From: an uncultured Burkholderiales bacterium
Lineage (GTDB): Bacteria; Pseudomonadota; Gammaproteobacteria; Burkholderiales; Burkholderiaceae_C
Length of the DNA stretch: 64,000 nt
Assembly: GCA_937927685.1 (NCBI GenBank)
Contig: CALBSC010000002.1
Location: 38,894-102,893, forward strand
Direction: 5' to 3'
Below the pieces are notes generated by a model. It was not told the origin of the DNA, did no database searches, and was given only the letters and a program-made list of their open reading frames with translations. Shown here one piece after another: positions 1-8,161 of the stretch (positions are counted from its first letter, which is position 1; each line of letters begins with the position of its first letter). A program made the translations under genes and the position numbers.

Positions 1-550
1 GCTGACCTCGCGCCTGCAGCACATCCAGGTGGGCGACAGCATCATTGTGGGCCGCAAGCCGACCGGCACGCTGCTGATCGATTACCTGCTGCCCGGCAAG
101 AACCTATACATGCTCTCCACCGGCACTGGCATGGCGCCTTTCCTGAGTGTGCTGCGCGACCCCGAGACCTATGAGCGCTTCGAGAAAGTCATCCTGGTGC
201 ACGGTGTGCGCCAGGTCAACGAACTGGCCTACCACGACTACCTCACGCAAGCGTTGCCACAACACGAGTTGCTGGGCGAGATGGTGTCGTCCCAGTTCCT
301 GTACTACCCCACCGTCACCCGCGAGCCCTACAAACACATGGGCCGCATCCCCGACCTGATGGAGAGTGGCCAACTGTTTGCCGACCTGGGACTGCCCACC
401 CTCGACCCCACCCAGGACCGTGTGATGATTTGCGGCAGCCCGCAGATGCTGAAAGACCTCAAGAACCTCCTCGAGCACCGGGGGTTTCAGGAAGGCAACA
501 CCACCCGGCCGGGTGACTTTGTGATCGAACGGGCGTTTGCCGAGCAATAA
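1..550 (+). CDS. fpr: Ferredoxin/flavodoxin--NADP+ reductase, C-terminal part (5' end outside window)
   Basis: The frame is open from the left edge (codons from base 2) and ends in TAA at 548-550, giving 182 residues. It reads as the NADP-binding half of a plant-type FNR: a GTGMAPFLS nucleotide-binding turn, then VHGVR, then ICGSPQM, ending VIERAFAEQ with the aromatic residue near the C-terminus that stacks on FAD in this family. Fpr moves electrons between NADPH and ferredoxin or flavodoxin in the cytoplasm and is often tied to oxidative stress. The FAD-binding N-terminal domain is not visible. The gene is convergent with the next one, only 6 bases away. Confidence 0.9.
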   Translation, partial: LTSRLQHIQVGDSIIVGRKPTGTLLIDYLLPGKNLYMLSTGTGMAPFLSVLRDPETYERFEKVILVHGVRQVNELAYHDYLTQALPQHELLGEMVSSQFLYYPTVTREPYKHMGRIPDLMESGQLFADLGLPTLDPTQDRVMICGSPQMLKDLKNLLEHRGFQEGNTTRPGDFVIERAFAEQ

Positions 551-556
551 GCCGGC

Positions 557-1444
557 TCAGGACGCGCCGGACAGACCTGACGCGCGCTCCACCACCTTGA
601 TGATGGCCGCGTAATCGAGTTCGCCGTCGCCTTGCGCGATGGCGGACTGCATCCATTGCTGGGTCTGGCTGGTTTGCGCGAGCGGTACGTGCAGGTCCGC
701 CCCGGCCTGCAGGATAAGGCCAATGTCCTTGAGCATCTGATGCACCGTGAAGGTGGGCGAAAAATCACGTTCACCCAGCGCACGGCCCAGTTGTTGCGAC
801 TTGGCCTTCATGATGGGCGAGGCCACCGCACTCGAACCCACCACCTGCCACAGGGTTTGCCAGTCGAGTCCGCCTTGGCGCCCCAGCGTCATGGCTTCGG
901 CCAGCATCGCCGAGGTCTGGGCAATCATCAGGTTGATGACCAGTTTCATCAGCCGCGCCTGCTCGGCCTCACCCAGGTAGAAATGGTTGGGCCCCCAGCA
1001 ACGCAAGGCGGGCAAGAGCTCGTCGTAATCGGCACGCAAGCCGGACGCCAGCACGGTGAGTTGGGCCGACTCGGCCATGTGGTTGTTGCCTGACACCGTC
1101 ACGCGCAAATAGCGAATGCCCCGGGCCTGGCATCGAAGGGCTGCCTGCGCAGAAGCCGCCATCGACACCGTGCTGGTGTCCACCCAGATCGTGCCCGGGC
1201 GGGCAAGACCGGCCACCTGGTCGGCCACGGCCAGCAAGGCCTGGTCATGCGGTAGCGAGGAGTACATGCGGTCCACACGGGCCAACTCGGCTGCGGCATC
1301 GTCTGCCACGGTCAACTGGGCGTCACGGGCCAGTTGCAGGCGCCCGGCATCCAGGTCAGTGACGGACAACGCGTGGCCAGCTTGCTGCAGATGGCGTGCC
1401 ATGGGCAAGCCCATCTTGCCCACGCCCATGAAGAGACTGCGCAT
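557..1444 (-). CDS. NAD(P)-dependent oxidoreductase, 3-hydroxyisobutyrate dehydrogenase family
   Basis: A 295-residue beta-hydroxyacid dehydrogenase. The N-terminus MRSLFMGVGKMGLPMA is a Rossmann GxGxxG loop, the substrate loop is VSGNNH, and the catalytic lysine is in MKLVIN. ATG at 1444 is chosen over upstream starts because AGGAG lies just ahead of it and the Rossmann strand begins at once. It is the last gene of a minus-strand cluster (dehydrogenase, amidohydrolase, Bug protein, this gene), 13 bases after the Bug gene. The family reduces or oxidises small 3-hydroxyacids such as 3-hydroxyisobutyrate, tartronate semialdehyde or succinic semialdehyde; the substrate here cannot be read from sequence. 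It resembles but does not duplicate the second family member at 3805. Confidence 0.85.
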   Translation of the reverse strand: MRSLFMGVGKMGLPMARHLQQAGHALSVTDLDAGRLQLARDAQLTVADDAAAELARVDRMYSSLPHDQALLAVADQVAGLARPGTIWVDTSTVSMAASAQAALRCQARGIRYLRVTVSGNNHMAESAQLTVLASGLRADYDELLPALRCWGPNHFYLGEAEQARLMKLVINLMIAQTSAMLAEAMTLGRQGGLDWQTLWQVVGSSAVASPIMKAKSQQLGRALGERDFSPTFTVHQMLKDIGLILQAGADLHVPLAQTSQTQQWMQSAIAQGDGELDYAAIIKVVERASGLSGAS

Positions 1445-1457
1445 GATCGCTCCTGGT

Positions 1458-2438
1458 TCAGTTGGCCTTGAGGGAAGCGGCCTGCGCAATGCGTGCGGCC
1501 GACTCCATCTCGGTGCGGATGAACGCGTTGAAAGCTTCGGGCGTCATCGGCATCGGCTCAGCGCCCAGCTTGGTCAGACGTTCCTTCACCTCGGGGTTGT
1601 TGAGCGCCTTGATGGCTTCTTCGTTCAGACGCTTGATCACCGCCGGGGGTGTGGCGCCGGGGGCAATCATGCCCACCCAGAAAATGTAGTCCGAGCCCGG
1701 CACGCCGGCTTCCACCGTGGTGGGCACCTGCGGCAGGATAGGGCTTCGTTGCGGAGTACTCACGGCCAGCGCAGTGAGTTTGCCTTCGCGCACCAGCGGA
1801 AGCGCGCCGGAGACGGGCGAGAAGTACCAGTCGCTGCGTCCACCGATCACATCGGAAATGGCTTCCGGGGTGCCTTTGAACGGCACGTGCACCGCATCGA
1901 AACCCGCTTGCAGCTTGAACTTCTCGGCGTTGAGGTGCGTGGCCCCGCCGACACCCGCCGAGGCGTAGTTGAACTTGCCGGGGTTGGCCTTGGCGGCTGT
2001 CACCAAATCACTCACGGTCTTCCAGCCCTTGGCGGGCGACACGACCAACACGTTGGCCAGCGAGGCCAGCGGCGTCACCCCGGTGAGATCCTTGAGCGTG
2101 TCATACGACAGGTTGGGGTAGATGGCAGGGTTGAGCGCATGCCCCGAGGACGGGATGAGCAGCGTGTGCCCATCCGGTTCGGACCGGGCCACCAAGGCGG
2201 CGGCGATGGTCCCGCCCGCGCCCGGTTTGTTCTCGATCACGATGGGCTGCCCCAGTGACTTGGACATCACGTCCGCCACCGAGCGCGCCACGATGTCCGT
2301 GCCGCTGCCCGCGGTGAACGGCACGATGAAGCGCACGGGCTTGGTCGGGAAACCCTGGGCCCACGCAGGGAACGCGGTGATGGTCACGGCAGCGGCCAGG
2401 CAGGCCCGACGCAGGGTCGAGACAGAGGGGGTCTTCAT
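1458..2438 (-). CDS. Tripartite tricarboxylate transporter receptor (Bug/TctC family) substrate-binding protein
   Basis: A 326-residue periplasmic binding protein with a signal peptide (positively charged MKTPSVSTLRR, then a hydrophobic stretch, cleavage near AWAQ/G). The Bug signature follows: FPTKPVRFIVPF, then ENKPGAGG and the SYDTLKDLTGV region. ATG at 2438 has a good AGGAGA 6-8 bases upstream; the frame stays open far upstream but only as a shadow of the amidohydrolase. Bug proteins capture carboxylates or related small molecules for TctAB-type permeases. No TctA or TctB is encoded nearby, as for most Bug genes in Burkholderiales. Its place between an amidohydrolase and a dehydrogenase suggests the same substrate or pathway. 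Confidence 0.9.
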   Translation of the reverse strand: MKTPSVSTLRRACLAAAVTITAFPAWAQGFPTKPVRFIVPFTAGSGTDIVARSVADVMSKSLGQPIVIENKPGAGGTIAAALVARSEPDGHTLLIPSSGHALNPAIYPNLSYDTLKDLTGVTPLASLANVLVVSPAKGWKTVSDLVTAAKANPGKFNYASAGVGGATHLNAEKFKLQAGFDAVHVPFKGTPEAISDVIGGRSDWYFSPVSGALPLVREGKLTALAVSTPQRSPILPQVPTTVEAGVPGSDYIFWVGMIAPGATPPAVIKRLNEEAIKALNNPEVKERLTKLGAEPMPMTPEAFNAFIRTEMESAARIAQAASLKAN

Positions 2439-2458
2439 GGGTGATCTCCTGTTGAGGG

Positions 2459-3802
2459 TCAGTGCAAGCCCAGTGCCTGCGTGATTTTTCGTCCCGATGC
2501 ACGCAGCGCCTCGAGCTGGGGTGCCAGGTCCCCCCCCAGCAGCTGGCCATGGCGCTTCTTCCACTGGCCGGCCACCATCACGCTGTCGATGTTGGCCAAG
2601 CTGGTCTGGAACACCACGCTGCTCACCGGATCGTGCACGGGCTGCATGTTGAGGTCGCTGGCGCGAATCACCACCAGGTCCGCCTGCTTGCCGGCCGCCA
2701 GCGTGCCGATGCGGTCGAGCTGCCCCAGCATGCGTGCGCCCTCCACCGTGACCCACTGCAGGGCCTCGCGGGCGGGAATGGTCGAGGTGGAGGGGACCGT
2801 GTTGTGCTCGGCACGGTAGGCCACGTTGTCCAGGCTGCGCTGGATGCCCAGCGCAATGCGCGCCTGGCTGATCATGTCGCCGCTCATCACGCTTTCCAGG
2901 TCCACGCCCAGCGAGGGCGCGCGACCCAGGGCGCGCAAGCGCCCGGTGAGCGGATGGCCATGACCTTGCGACATCTCGCTCTCGGCGGCTGCCGAAAAGC
3001 TCATGCCCAGATCGCAGAAGGTTTTGAGTTGCGCATCCGTCAACGCATGACCGTGCACGATGTTGACGTGGGGGCCCAGCAAGCCTTCGGCCTGCAACTT
3101 GTCCCATCCGTCCGGTGTGCGGGCGGGCCCGCCGCCCTGGTGCAGCGAGGCAATCACCCCCAGGTCGCGTGCCATGCGAAAGTCGTGCAACGCAACCTCC
3201 AGCGTGGAGTAGTGCGGCCCCAGCACGGCCGCGCCAATGCTCAGCAGTGCTCGTCCTTGATGCGCCTTCAGCAAACGCTCGACCTCGGCGCGGGGATGCG
3301 GCACCTCCCAGAAGGGGGTCTCGCCCGGCTTCGGATCCGGCTTGGGCGTGCCATGGAAAAACGCCGCCCGAATGCCCGATTGCAACAAGCCGTCGATGGC
3401 GGCATCGTTGTGCGCGGGCGTTCGGTTGTTGTGGCACCAGTCCACCAGCGTGGTGGTGCCGTTGTTCAACTGGTTGAGCGCGCCCACCCGCGTGGCAATG
3501 TGCAGGTCCTCGGGGGCAAACACCGTGGCGAGGCCGGCGTGCATCTTCTGGAAATACTCCAGCAGCGTCCAGTTGGCCGCCACCCCGCGCAGGGCGGTTT
3601 GCCAGGTGTGCAGGTGTGCATTGATGAGGCCGGGGATGACGATGCAACCAGTGGCTGTCACCACCTCGGCATCGTCTGCCTGGATGTGCGGCGTGATCTC
3701 CTGGATGACATCGCCGCAGACCAGGATATCGGCCTCGGGCAAGTCGCCTTGCCGGTCCAGGGTGATGACGGTCGCGCCACGGATCAGGGTGCGCGCAGCC
3801 AT
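2459..3802 (-). CDS. Amidohydrolase (ATZ/TRZ-like, metal-dependent)
   Basis: A 447-residue cytosolic amidohydrolase with no signal peptide. It shows the composite-domain layout: a short N-terminal beta sandwich, the metal motif NAHLHT (His63 and His65), a further His at about 221 (ASLHQGG), VHGHAL at about 250 and Asp at about 301 (GVDLE), then the returning C-terminal sandwich (KQADLVVI). This metal-ligand pattern fits one-metal deaminases and chlorohydrolases of the ATZ/TRZ and guanine/SAH deaminase group. The substrate is unknown. It sits between a 3-hydroxyisobutyrate-dehydrogenase-like gene (2 bases from its start) and a Bug receptor, so a degradative role on an imported N-containing compound is likely. 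A C8 tract at 2530-2537 lies near its 3' end. Confidence 0.88.
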   Translation of the reverse strand: MAARTLIRGATVITLDRQGDLPEADILVCGDVIQEITPHIQADDAEVVTATGCIVIPGLINAHLHTWQTALRGVAANWTLLEYFQKMHAGLATVFAPEDLHIATRVGALNQLNNGTTTLVDWCHNNRTPAHNDAAIDGLLQSGIRAAFFHGTPKPDPKPGETPFWEVPHPRAEVERLLKAHQGRALLSIGAAVLGPHYSTLEVALHDFRMARDLGVIASLHQGGGPARTPDGWDKLQAEGLLGPHVNIVHGHALTDAQLKTFCDLGMSFSAAAESEMSQGHGHPLTGRLRALGRAPSLGVDLESVMSGDMISQARIALGIQRSLDNVAYRAEHNTVPSTSTIPAREALQWVTVEGARMLGQLDRIGTLAAGKQADLVVIRASDLNMQPVHDPVSSVVFQTSLANIDSVMVAGQWKKRHGQLLGGDLAPQLEALRASGRKITQALGLH

Positions 3803-3804
3803 GC

Positions 3805-4728
3805 TCAGGACTCCAGTCCGTCGCTGATCTTGACCGCCTCGGGCTTGAGTTCGAGGCCGGCGTCCTTGGCCACTTCCACCAGCAACACCGAGAAGTCCAC
3901 ATCGTCGTAGCCGCGGCCAATGAGGCGCGAGACCGACTCACGCGTGGCCGCCGCGGCGGGCATGGACACGCCCTGCGCCTTGGCCGCCGCCATGCCCAGG
4001 TCCAGGTCCTTGAGCAACAGTTTGGGCGTGAAGGTGACCTGTTCAAACGTGAGGTTGGACAGCACCGGCGTCTTGTAGCGGGTGTACATCGAACCCAGCA
4101 CCGAGTCGTTGATGCTCTCCAGGAACACGTGGCGCGGAATGCCCGCCTTCTCGGCCAGCACGGTGATCTCGCACAGGTTCTGGATGACCACGCCAAACAT
4201 GGTGTTGTGGGCAATCTTCCAGACACGCGCCAGTTCGCCCTCACCCACCCACATGCACTTGCGGGACATGGCGCGCAGATACGGCTCGGCCAGGTCATAG
4301 AGGTGTTTCGGGCCCGAGGCCACCACCAGCAGTTTGCCGGCCTTGGCCACCTTGGCATTGCCCGACACGGGCGCACACAGGTAGGCCACGCCCAGGGCCT
4401 CGAGGCGCTCGCGCACCTCGGTCGACCCCTCCTGTGAAATGGAGGAACTGTCGACCACCAGACGCGGCAAGGTCTTGCCTGTGACCAGTCCGCCGGCACC
4501 AAACAACACTTCTTTCAGGTCGTCGGTGGTGGACACCATGGTGAACACCGTTTCGCAGGCGGCCAGGTCGAGCTTGCTGTCGACCAGCGTGGCGCCGTAC
4601 TCGACCAGCGGCTCGGCCTTGCTGCGCGTGCGGTTCCAGATGTCAACGCCATGTCCCGCTTTGGTGAGACGCTTGACCATCGCCTCGCCCATGCGCCCCA
4701 ACCCGATCCAGCCTACTTTGTTTGCCAT
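3805..4728 (-). CDS. NAD(P)-dependent oxidoreductase, 3-hydroxyisobutyrate dehydrogenase / GLYR1-like
   Basis: 307 residues starting MANKVGWIGLGRMGEAMV with the GLGxMG dinucleotide motif. The substrate loop is APVSGN, and the expected catalytic lysine position reads WKIAHN. ATG at 4728 is preceded by GAGGAG at ideal distance; an upstream in-frame ATG lacks one. This is the first gene of the four-gene catabolic cluster, with 2 bases between its stop and the amidohydrolase start. It probably oxidises or reduces a beta-hydroxy or semialdehyde intermediate made by that pathway. It is a clear paralogue of the enzyme at 557, and two such enzymes in one cluster could mean two successive redox steps. 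Confidence 0.87.
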   Translation of the reverse strand: MANKVGWIGLGRMGEAMVKRLTKAGHGVDIWNRTRSKAEPLVEYGATLVDSKLDLAACETVFTMVSTTDDLKEVLFGAGGLVTGKTLPRLVVDSSSISQEGSTEVRERLEALGVAYLCAPVSGNAKVAKAGKLLVVASGPKHLYDLAEPYLRAMSRKCMWVGEGELARVWKIAHNTMFGVVIQNLCEITVLAEKAGIPRHVFLESINDSVLGSMYTRYKTPVLSNLTFEQVTFTPKLLLKDLDLGMAAAKAQGVSMPAAAATRESVSRLIGRGYDDVDFSVLLVEVAKDAGLELKPEAVKISDGLES

Positions 4729-4818
4729 GGTTTTCTCCTCGTGACTCTGGTTATTCAAAACTCTTTTCCCGCGCCCGCTCCTGACGACGGACCCCGGGAA
4801 CTTGAAGTGGGAGCGGTA

Positions 4819-6021
4819 TCAGACGCGCTCGAGAATGACCGCAATGCCCTGCCCCACCCCGATGCACATGGTGCACAGGGCGTAGCGGCCACCGCTGCGG
4901 TGCAGCTGATTGACGGCGGTGGTGGCCAGTCGTGCGCCACTGGCACCCAGCGGATGGCCCAACGCAATGGCGCCCCCGTTCGGGTTGACGCGGGGGTCGT
5001 CGTCTTGCAGGCCCAATTGGCGCAGCACGGCCAGGCCTTGCGCGGCGAAGGCTTCGTTCAACTCGATGACATCGATCTGGGCCAGGCTCAAGCCGGTGAG
5101 GGCCAGCACTTTTTGCGTGGCCGGCGCCGGGCCGATGCCCATGATGCGCGGGGGCACGCCCGCGGTGGCCATGCCAACCACGCGGGCACGCGGCGTCAGG
5201 CCGTGCTTGGCCGCTTCGGATTCGCTGGCCAACAGGATCGCACAGGCGCCGTCGTTGACGCCACTGGCGTTGCCCGCGGTCACCGTGCCATCGGGGCGCA
5301 CCACGCCTTTGAGCTTGGCCAGGGTTTCCAGGCTGGTTTCACGCGGATGCTCGTCCTTGCTCACCACGATGGCGTCACCCTTTTTTTGCGGGATGGTGAC
5401 CGGGGTGATCTCGCTGTCAAAAACGCCGGCCTTTTGCGCGGCCACGGCCTTCATCTGACTGGCCAGTGCCATGCGGTCCTGGGCTTCGCGCTCGATCTTG
5501 AAATCGGTGGCGACGTTCTCGGCCGTTTCGGGCATGGAGTCCACGCCGTATTTTTCTTTCATCAGCTTGTTGATGAAGCGCCAGCCAATGGTGGTGTCAT
5601 ACACCGCGTTGCTGCGGCTGAAGGCGGACTCCGCCTTGGGCATCACGAAGGGGGCACGGCTCATGCTCTCGACACCGCCGGCAATCATGAGACCGGCTTC
5701 GCCAGCCCGAATGGCACGGGCTGCCGTGCCCAGGGCATCCAGACCCGATCCGCACAGACGGTTCAGGGTGGCACCCGGCACCTCGATGGGCAGTCCGGCC
5801 AGCAGACTGGCCATGTGGGCCACGTTGCGGTTGTCTTCACCGGCCTGGTTGGCACAGCCAAAAATCACATCGGTCACCGCCAGCCAGTCCACCTTGGCAT
5901 TGCGCGCCATCAGGGCCTTGAGCGGGATGGCGCCCAGGTCATCGGTGCGCACACTGCTGAGCGAGCCGCCATAGCGGCCAAAGGGCGTACGGATGGCGTC
6001 ACAAATGAAGGCTTGGGTCAT
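4819..6021 (-). CDS. pcaF: 3-oxoadipyl-CoA / acetyl-CoA C-acyltransferase (thiolase)
   Basis: A 400-residue type II thiolase. The nucleophilic cysteine is in NRLCGSGLDA (about residue 90), the catalytic histidine in NGGAIALGHPLGASGAR and the second cysteine in CTMCIGVGQG. The N-terminus AFICDAIRTPFGRYGG and the GCANQAGEDNRNVAHMA block are those of 3-oxoadipyl-CoA thiolases rather than PhaA. It lies 64 bases downstream of the CoA-transferase pair pcaIJ on the same strand, which supports the last step of the beta-ketoadipate pathway: 3-oxoadipyl-CoA plus CoA to succinyl-CoA and acetyl-CoA. The upstream ring-cleavage genes are not in the window. Confidence 0.92.
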   Translation of the reverse strand: MTQAFICDAIRTPFGRYGGSLSSVRTDDLGAIPLKALMARNAKVDWLAVTDVIFGCANQAGEDNRNVAHMASLLAGLPIEVPGATLNRLCGSGLDALGTAARAIRAGEAGLMIAGGVESMSRAPFVMPKAESAFSRSNAVYDTTIGWRFINKLMKEKYGVDSMPETAENVATDFKIEREAQDRMALASQMKAVAAQKAGVFDSEITPVTIPQKKGDAIVVSKDEHPRETSLETLAKLKGVVRPDGTVTAGNASGVNDGACAILLASESEAAKHGLTPRARVVGMATAGVPPRIMGIGPAPATQKVLALTGLSLAQIDVIELNEAFAAQGLAVLRQLGLQDDDPRVNPNGGAIALGHPLGASGARLATTAVNQLHRSGGRYALCTMCIGVGQGIAVILERV

Positions 6022-6085
6022 GTCGGGTCCTCGTCAAAAGATAAATCGTTCTTGCGCCACCGCGTGGGCGGCACAGGGCTGCCGA

Positions 6086-6727
6086 TCAAGCGGCAATGGG
6101 CAAACCGATGATACGGCTGAGTTCTTCCAGGCTGAGCCCGGGCACCAGGTCAATGAGCTTCAGGCCCTGCGGCGTACACGCCAGCGTGCCGAGGTCACTG
6201 TAGATGCGCTTGACACAGGCCAGCCCCGTGATGGGGTAGGTGCACTGTGACACCACCTTGCTCTGTCCCTGCTTGGTCAGCAGGTCCATCATCACCCAGG
6301 TCTGCTTGGCCCCGATGGCCAGGTCCATGGCACCGCCCACCGCAGGCACGGCGCCGGGCTCGCCGGTGTGCCAGTTGGCCAGGTCACCGGTGGCGCTGAC
6401 CTGGAAGGCCCCCAGCACACAGATGTCGAGGTGGCCGCCACGCATCATGGCAAAGCTGTCAGCGTGGTGAAAATAGGCGCCGCCAGCCAGCAAGGTGACC
6501 GGCTGCTTGCCGGCGTTGATGAGGTCGTAGTCCTCCTGGCCGGCAGCGGGCGCCGGGCCCATGCCCAGAATGCCGTTCTCGCTGTGCAGCAGCACCTCGC
6601 GTGAGGCCGGGATGTGGTTCCCCACCGTGGTGGGCATGCCAATGCCCAGGTTGACGGTGGCCCCTTCGGGAATATCCTGCGCCACGCGCGCGGCGAGTTG
6701 ATCTTTGGTGCGACGGGTGTAGCTCAT
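6086..6727 (-). CDS. pcaJ: 3-oxoadipate CoA-transferase, beta subunit
   Basis: A 213-residue subunit B of the SCOT/PcaJ family. The LLHSENGILGMGP segment holds the SENG motif whose glutamate forms the acyl-CoA thioester; GIGMPT and the glycine-rich GAMDLAIGAKQTWVMM block follow the family pattern. Its ATG overlaps the stop of the alpha-subunit gene by ATGA, so the two are coupled 1:1. With the thiolase downstream this transfers CoA from succinyl-CoA to 3-oxoadipate. A generic acetoacetate CoA-transferase is the alternative, but the company of a PcaF-type thiolase favours aromatic catabolism. Confidence 0.92.
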   Translation of the reverse strand: MSYTRRTKDQLAARVAQDIPEGATVNLGIGMPTTVGNHIPASREVLLHSENGILGMGPAPAAGQEDYDLINAGKQPVTLLAGGAYFHHADSFAMMRGGHLDICVLGAFQVSATGDLANWHTGEPGAVPAVGGAMDLAIGAKQTWVMMDLLTKQGQSKVVSQCTYPITGLACVKRIYSDLGTLACTPQGLKLIDLVPGLSLEELSRIIGLPIAA

Positions 6728-7434
6728 GCCTTGATGCCTCCGGCCTGGGTGACCACGCGGTCGATCAGCACCACCTGGTGCACAAAGATACCGGGAGTGA
6801 CGATGGTCTCGGGGTCGAGCTGCCCCAGTTCCACCACCTCGTGCACGGTGGCGACGGTACGCTTGGCGGCCATGGCCATGACGGGACCGAAGTTACGCGC
6901 AGCCTTGCGATAGGTGAGGTTGCCCCAGCGGTCGCCGCGCTCGGCCCGAATCAGCGACAGATCGGGGCGGATGGGGTATTCGAGGACATAGTGACGCCCC
7001 TCGATTTCACGGGTTTCTTTGGGTGTGCCGTCCGCCTTGAGCGCAAGTTCGGTGCCATAGCCGGTGGGCGTGAAGAAGGCGCCAATGCCAGCCCCCGCTG
7101 CACGCAAGCGCTCGGCCAGGTTGCCCTGGGGCACAAGTTCAAGCTCGAGCTTGCCGCTGCGGTACAGCTCGTCAAACACATAGGAGTCCGCCTGTCGCGG
7201 AAAGCTGCAAATGATTTTGCGCACACGGCCCGTCTTGAGCAGGGCGGCGATGCCGTGCTCGGCGTTGCCGGCGTTGTTGTTCACCAGGGTGAGGTCACGG
7301 GCACCTTGGGCAATGAGGCCGTCAATCAGCTCGGCCGGGATGCCGGCGGTGCCAAATCCGCCAATCGCCACGACCGCACCATCGGGGGTGCCAGCCAGGG
7401 CCTGCTCAATGGAGGGGGCTATTTTGTTGATCAT
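6724..7434 (-). CDS. pcaI: 3-oxoadipate CoA-transferase, alpha subunit
   Basis: 236 residues beginning MINKIAPSIEQALAG. The CoA-binding glycine loop GGFGTAGIP and the NNNAGNAEHGIAALL stretch match PcaI/CatI. ATG 7434 is the family's usual start although its Shine-Dalgarno is weak; in-frame codons upstream would add about 50 non-conserved residues. It is the first gene of pcaIJF and is divergent from the DUF1841 gene, with about 95 bases between starts, so the promoter must lie in 7435-7528. No operator for a PcaR/PcaQ-type regulator could be recognised there by eye. Confidence 0.92.
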   Translation of the reverse strand: MINKIAPSIEQALAGTPDGAVVAIGGFGTAGIPAELIDGLIAQGARDLTLVNNNAGNAEHGIAALLKTGRVRKIICSFPRQADSYVFDELYRSGKLELELVPQGNLAERLRAAGAGIGAFFTPTGYGTELALKADGTPKETREIEGRHYVLEYPIRPDLSLIRAERGDRWGNLTYRKAARNFGPVMAMAAKRTVATVHEVVELGQLDPETIVTPGIFVHQVVLIDRVVTQAGGIKA

Positions 7435-7528
7435 GGGGCTATTATGAAACGCAGCGGATGGCGGGGTAGACGCGTGGGAGATTCCCCCATCGGCCCCGGC
7501 AACGACAGCCATGCGGGACAATCCGGTC

Positions 7529-7963
7529 ATGTTCACTCCCTCCCAAGAAGATGTGCGCCGGTTCTTCTGCGGCGTGCATCGCAAGCAACAAGCCGGTGAG
7601 CCGCTGGATGCGCTGGAAACCCTGGCTGGCCAGTGGATCGAGCGTCACCCCGAGGTCCACGCCGATCTGTCCGATGCCGAGGCGGCGGTGGCCCGGGTGT
7701 ACGAGGTACAGGAGGGCCGGGAAAACCCTTTTCTGCACCTGTCCATGCACCTGTCCATCAGCGAGCAGTGCTCCATCGATCAGCCGCGGGGAATTCGGCA
7801 GGCCGTCGAATTGCTGGCCGCACGGCGCGACTCGATCCACCAGGCGCACCACGAAACCATGGAGTGCCTGGGACGCATGGTGTGGGAAAGCCAGCGCAGC
7901 GGCAGGCCACCCGACGGCGCAGCCTACATCGACGAAGTGCAGCGACGGGCCACGCGCGACTGA
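7529..7963 (+). CDS. DUF1841 family protein
   Basis: 144 residues, MFTPSQEDVRRFFCGVHRK at the start, with the conserved ENPFLHLSMHLSI and QHxxHHETMECLGRMVWE-like segments of DUF1841. These proteins occur throughout betaproteobacteria, are cytosolic and have no proven function. ATG at 7529 matches the family's MF[NT]PS start; an in-frame ATG at 7511 would add six residues and is less likely. The gene stands alone on the plus strand, divergent from pcaI and followed by a bidirectional terminator at 8101. Confidence 0.85.
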   Translation: MFTPSQEDVRRFFCGVHRKQQAGEPLDALETLAGQWIERHPEVHADLSDAEAAVARVYEVQEGRENPFLHLSMHLSISEQCSIDQPRGIRQAVELLAARRDSIHQAHHETMECLGRMVWESQRSGRPPDGAAYIDEVQRRATRD

Positions 7964-8100
7964 GCGTTGGTTCGGTGGGCGAGGGCTCAAAGCCTGCGCT
8001 GGAAGACCGACAGCGTTTCGGCCTGCGCCCCACCCGCCACCTGACGCCACACACCTGACGCCAGACAGCGAACAGTCCGGCAGCAAGCCGTCGGAAAGTC
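7964..8100. other. Non-coding spacer after the DUF1841 gene
   Basis: About 140 bases between the DUF1841 stop and the hairpin at 8101. No conserved coding frame, tRNA or clear hairpin was seen. It probably forms the 3' untranslated region of the DUF1841 transcript. Confidence 0.5.
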
Positions 8101-8128
8101 AAAAGCCAGACGCAAGGTCTGGCTTTTT
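8101..8128. terminator. Bidirectional rho-independent terminator
   Basis: AGCCAGA (8104-8110) pairs with TCTGGCT (8118-8124) around a 7-base loop; A4 precedes and T4 follows the stem. It lies between two convergent genes (DUF1841, ending 7963; cytochrome c4, ending 8162) and can serve both strands. Typical intrinsic terminator geometry. Confidence 0.75.
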
Positions 8129-8161
8129 CATGGAAGCCCGGCTAAGCCGGCGTCACGCCAA

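Noticed and set aside
1458..4502. A 1014-codon minus-strand frame joining the Bug gene to upstream sequence
   Set aside because: Only the last 326 codons have Bug homology and a signal peptide with its own Shine-Dalgarno; the rest runs out of frame through the amidohydrolase and dehydrogenase genes.
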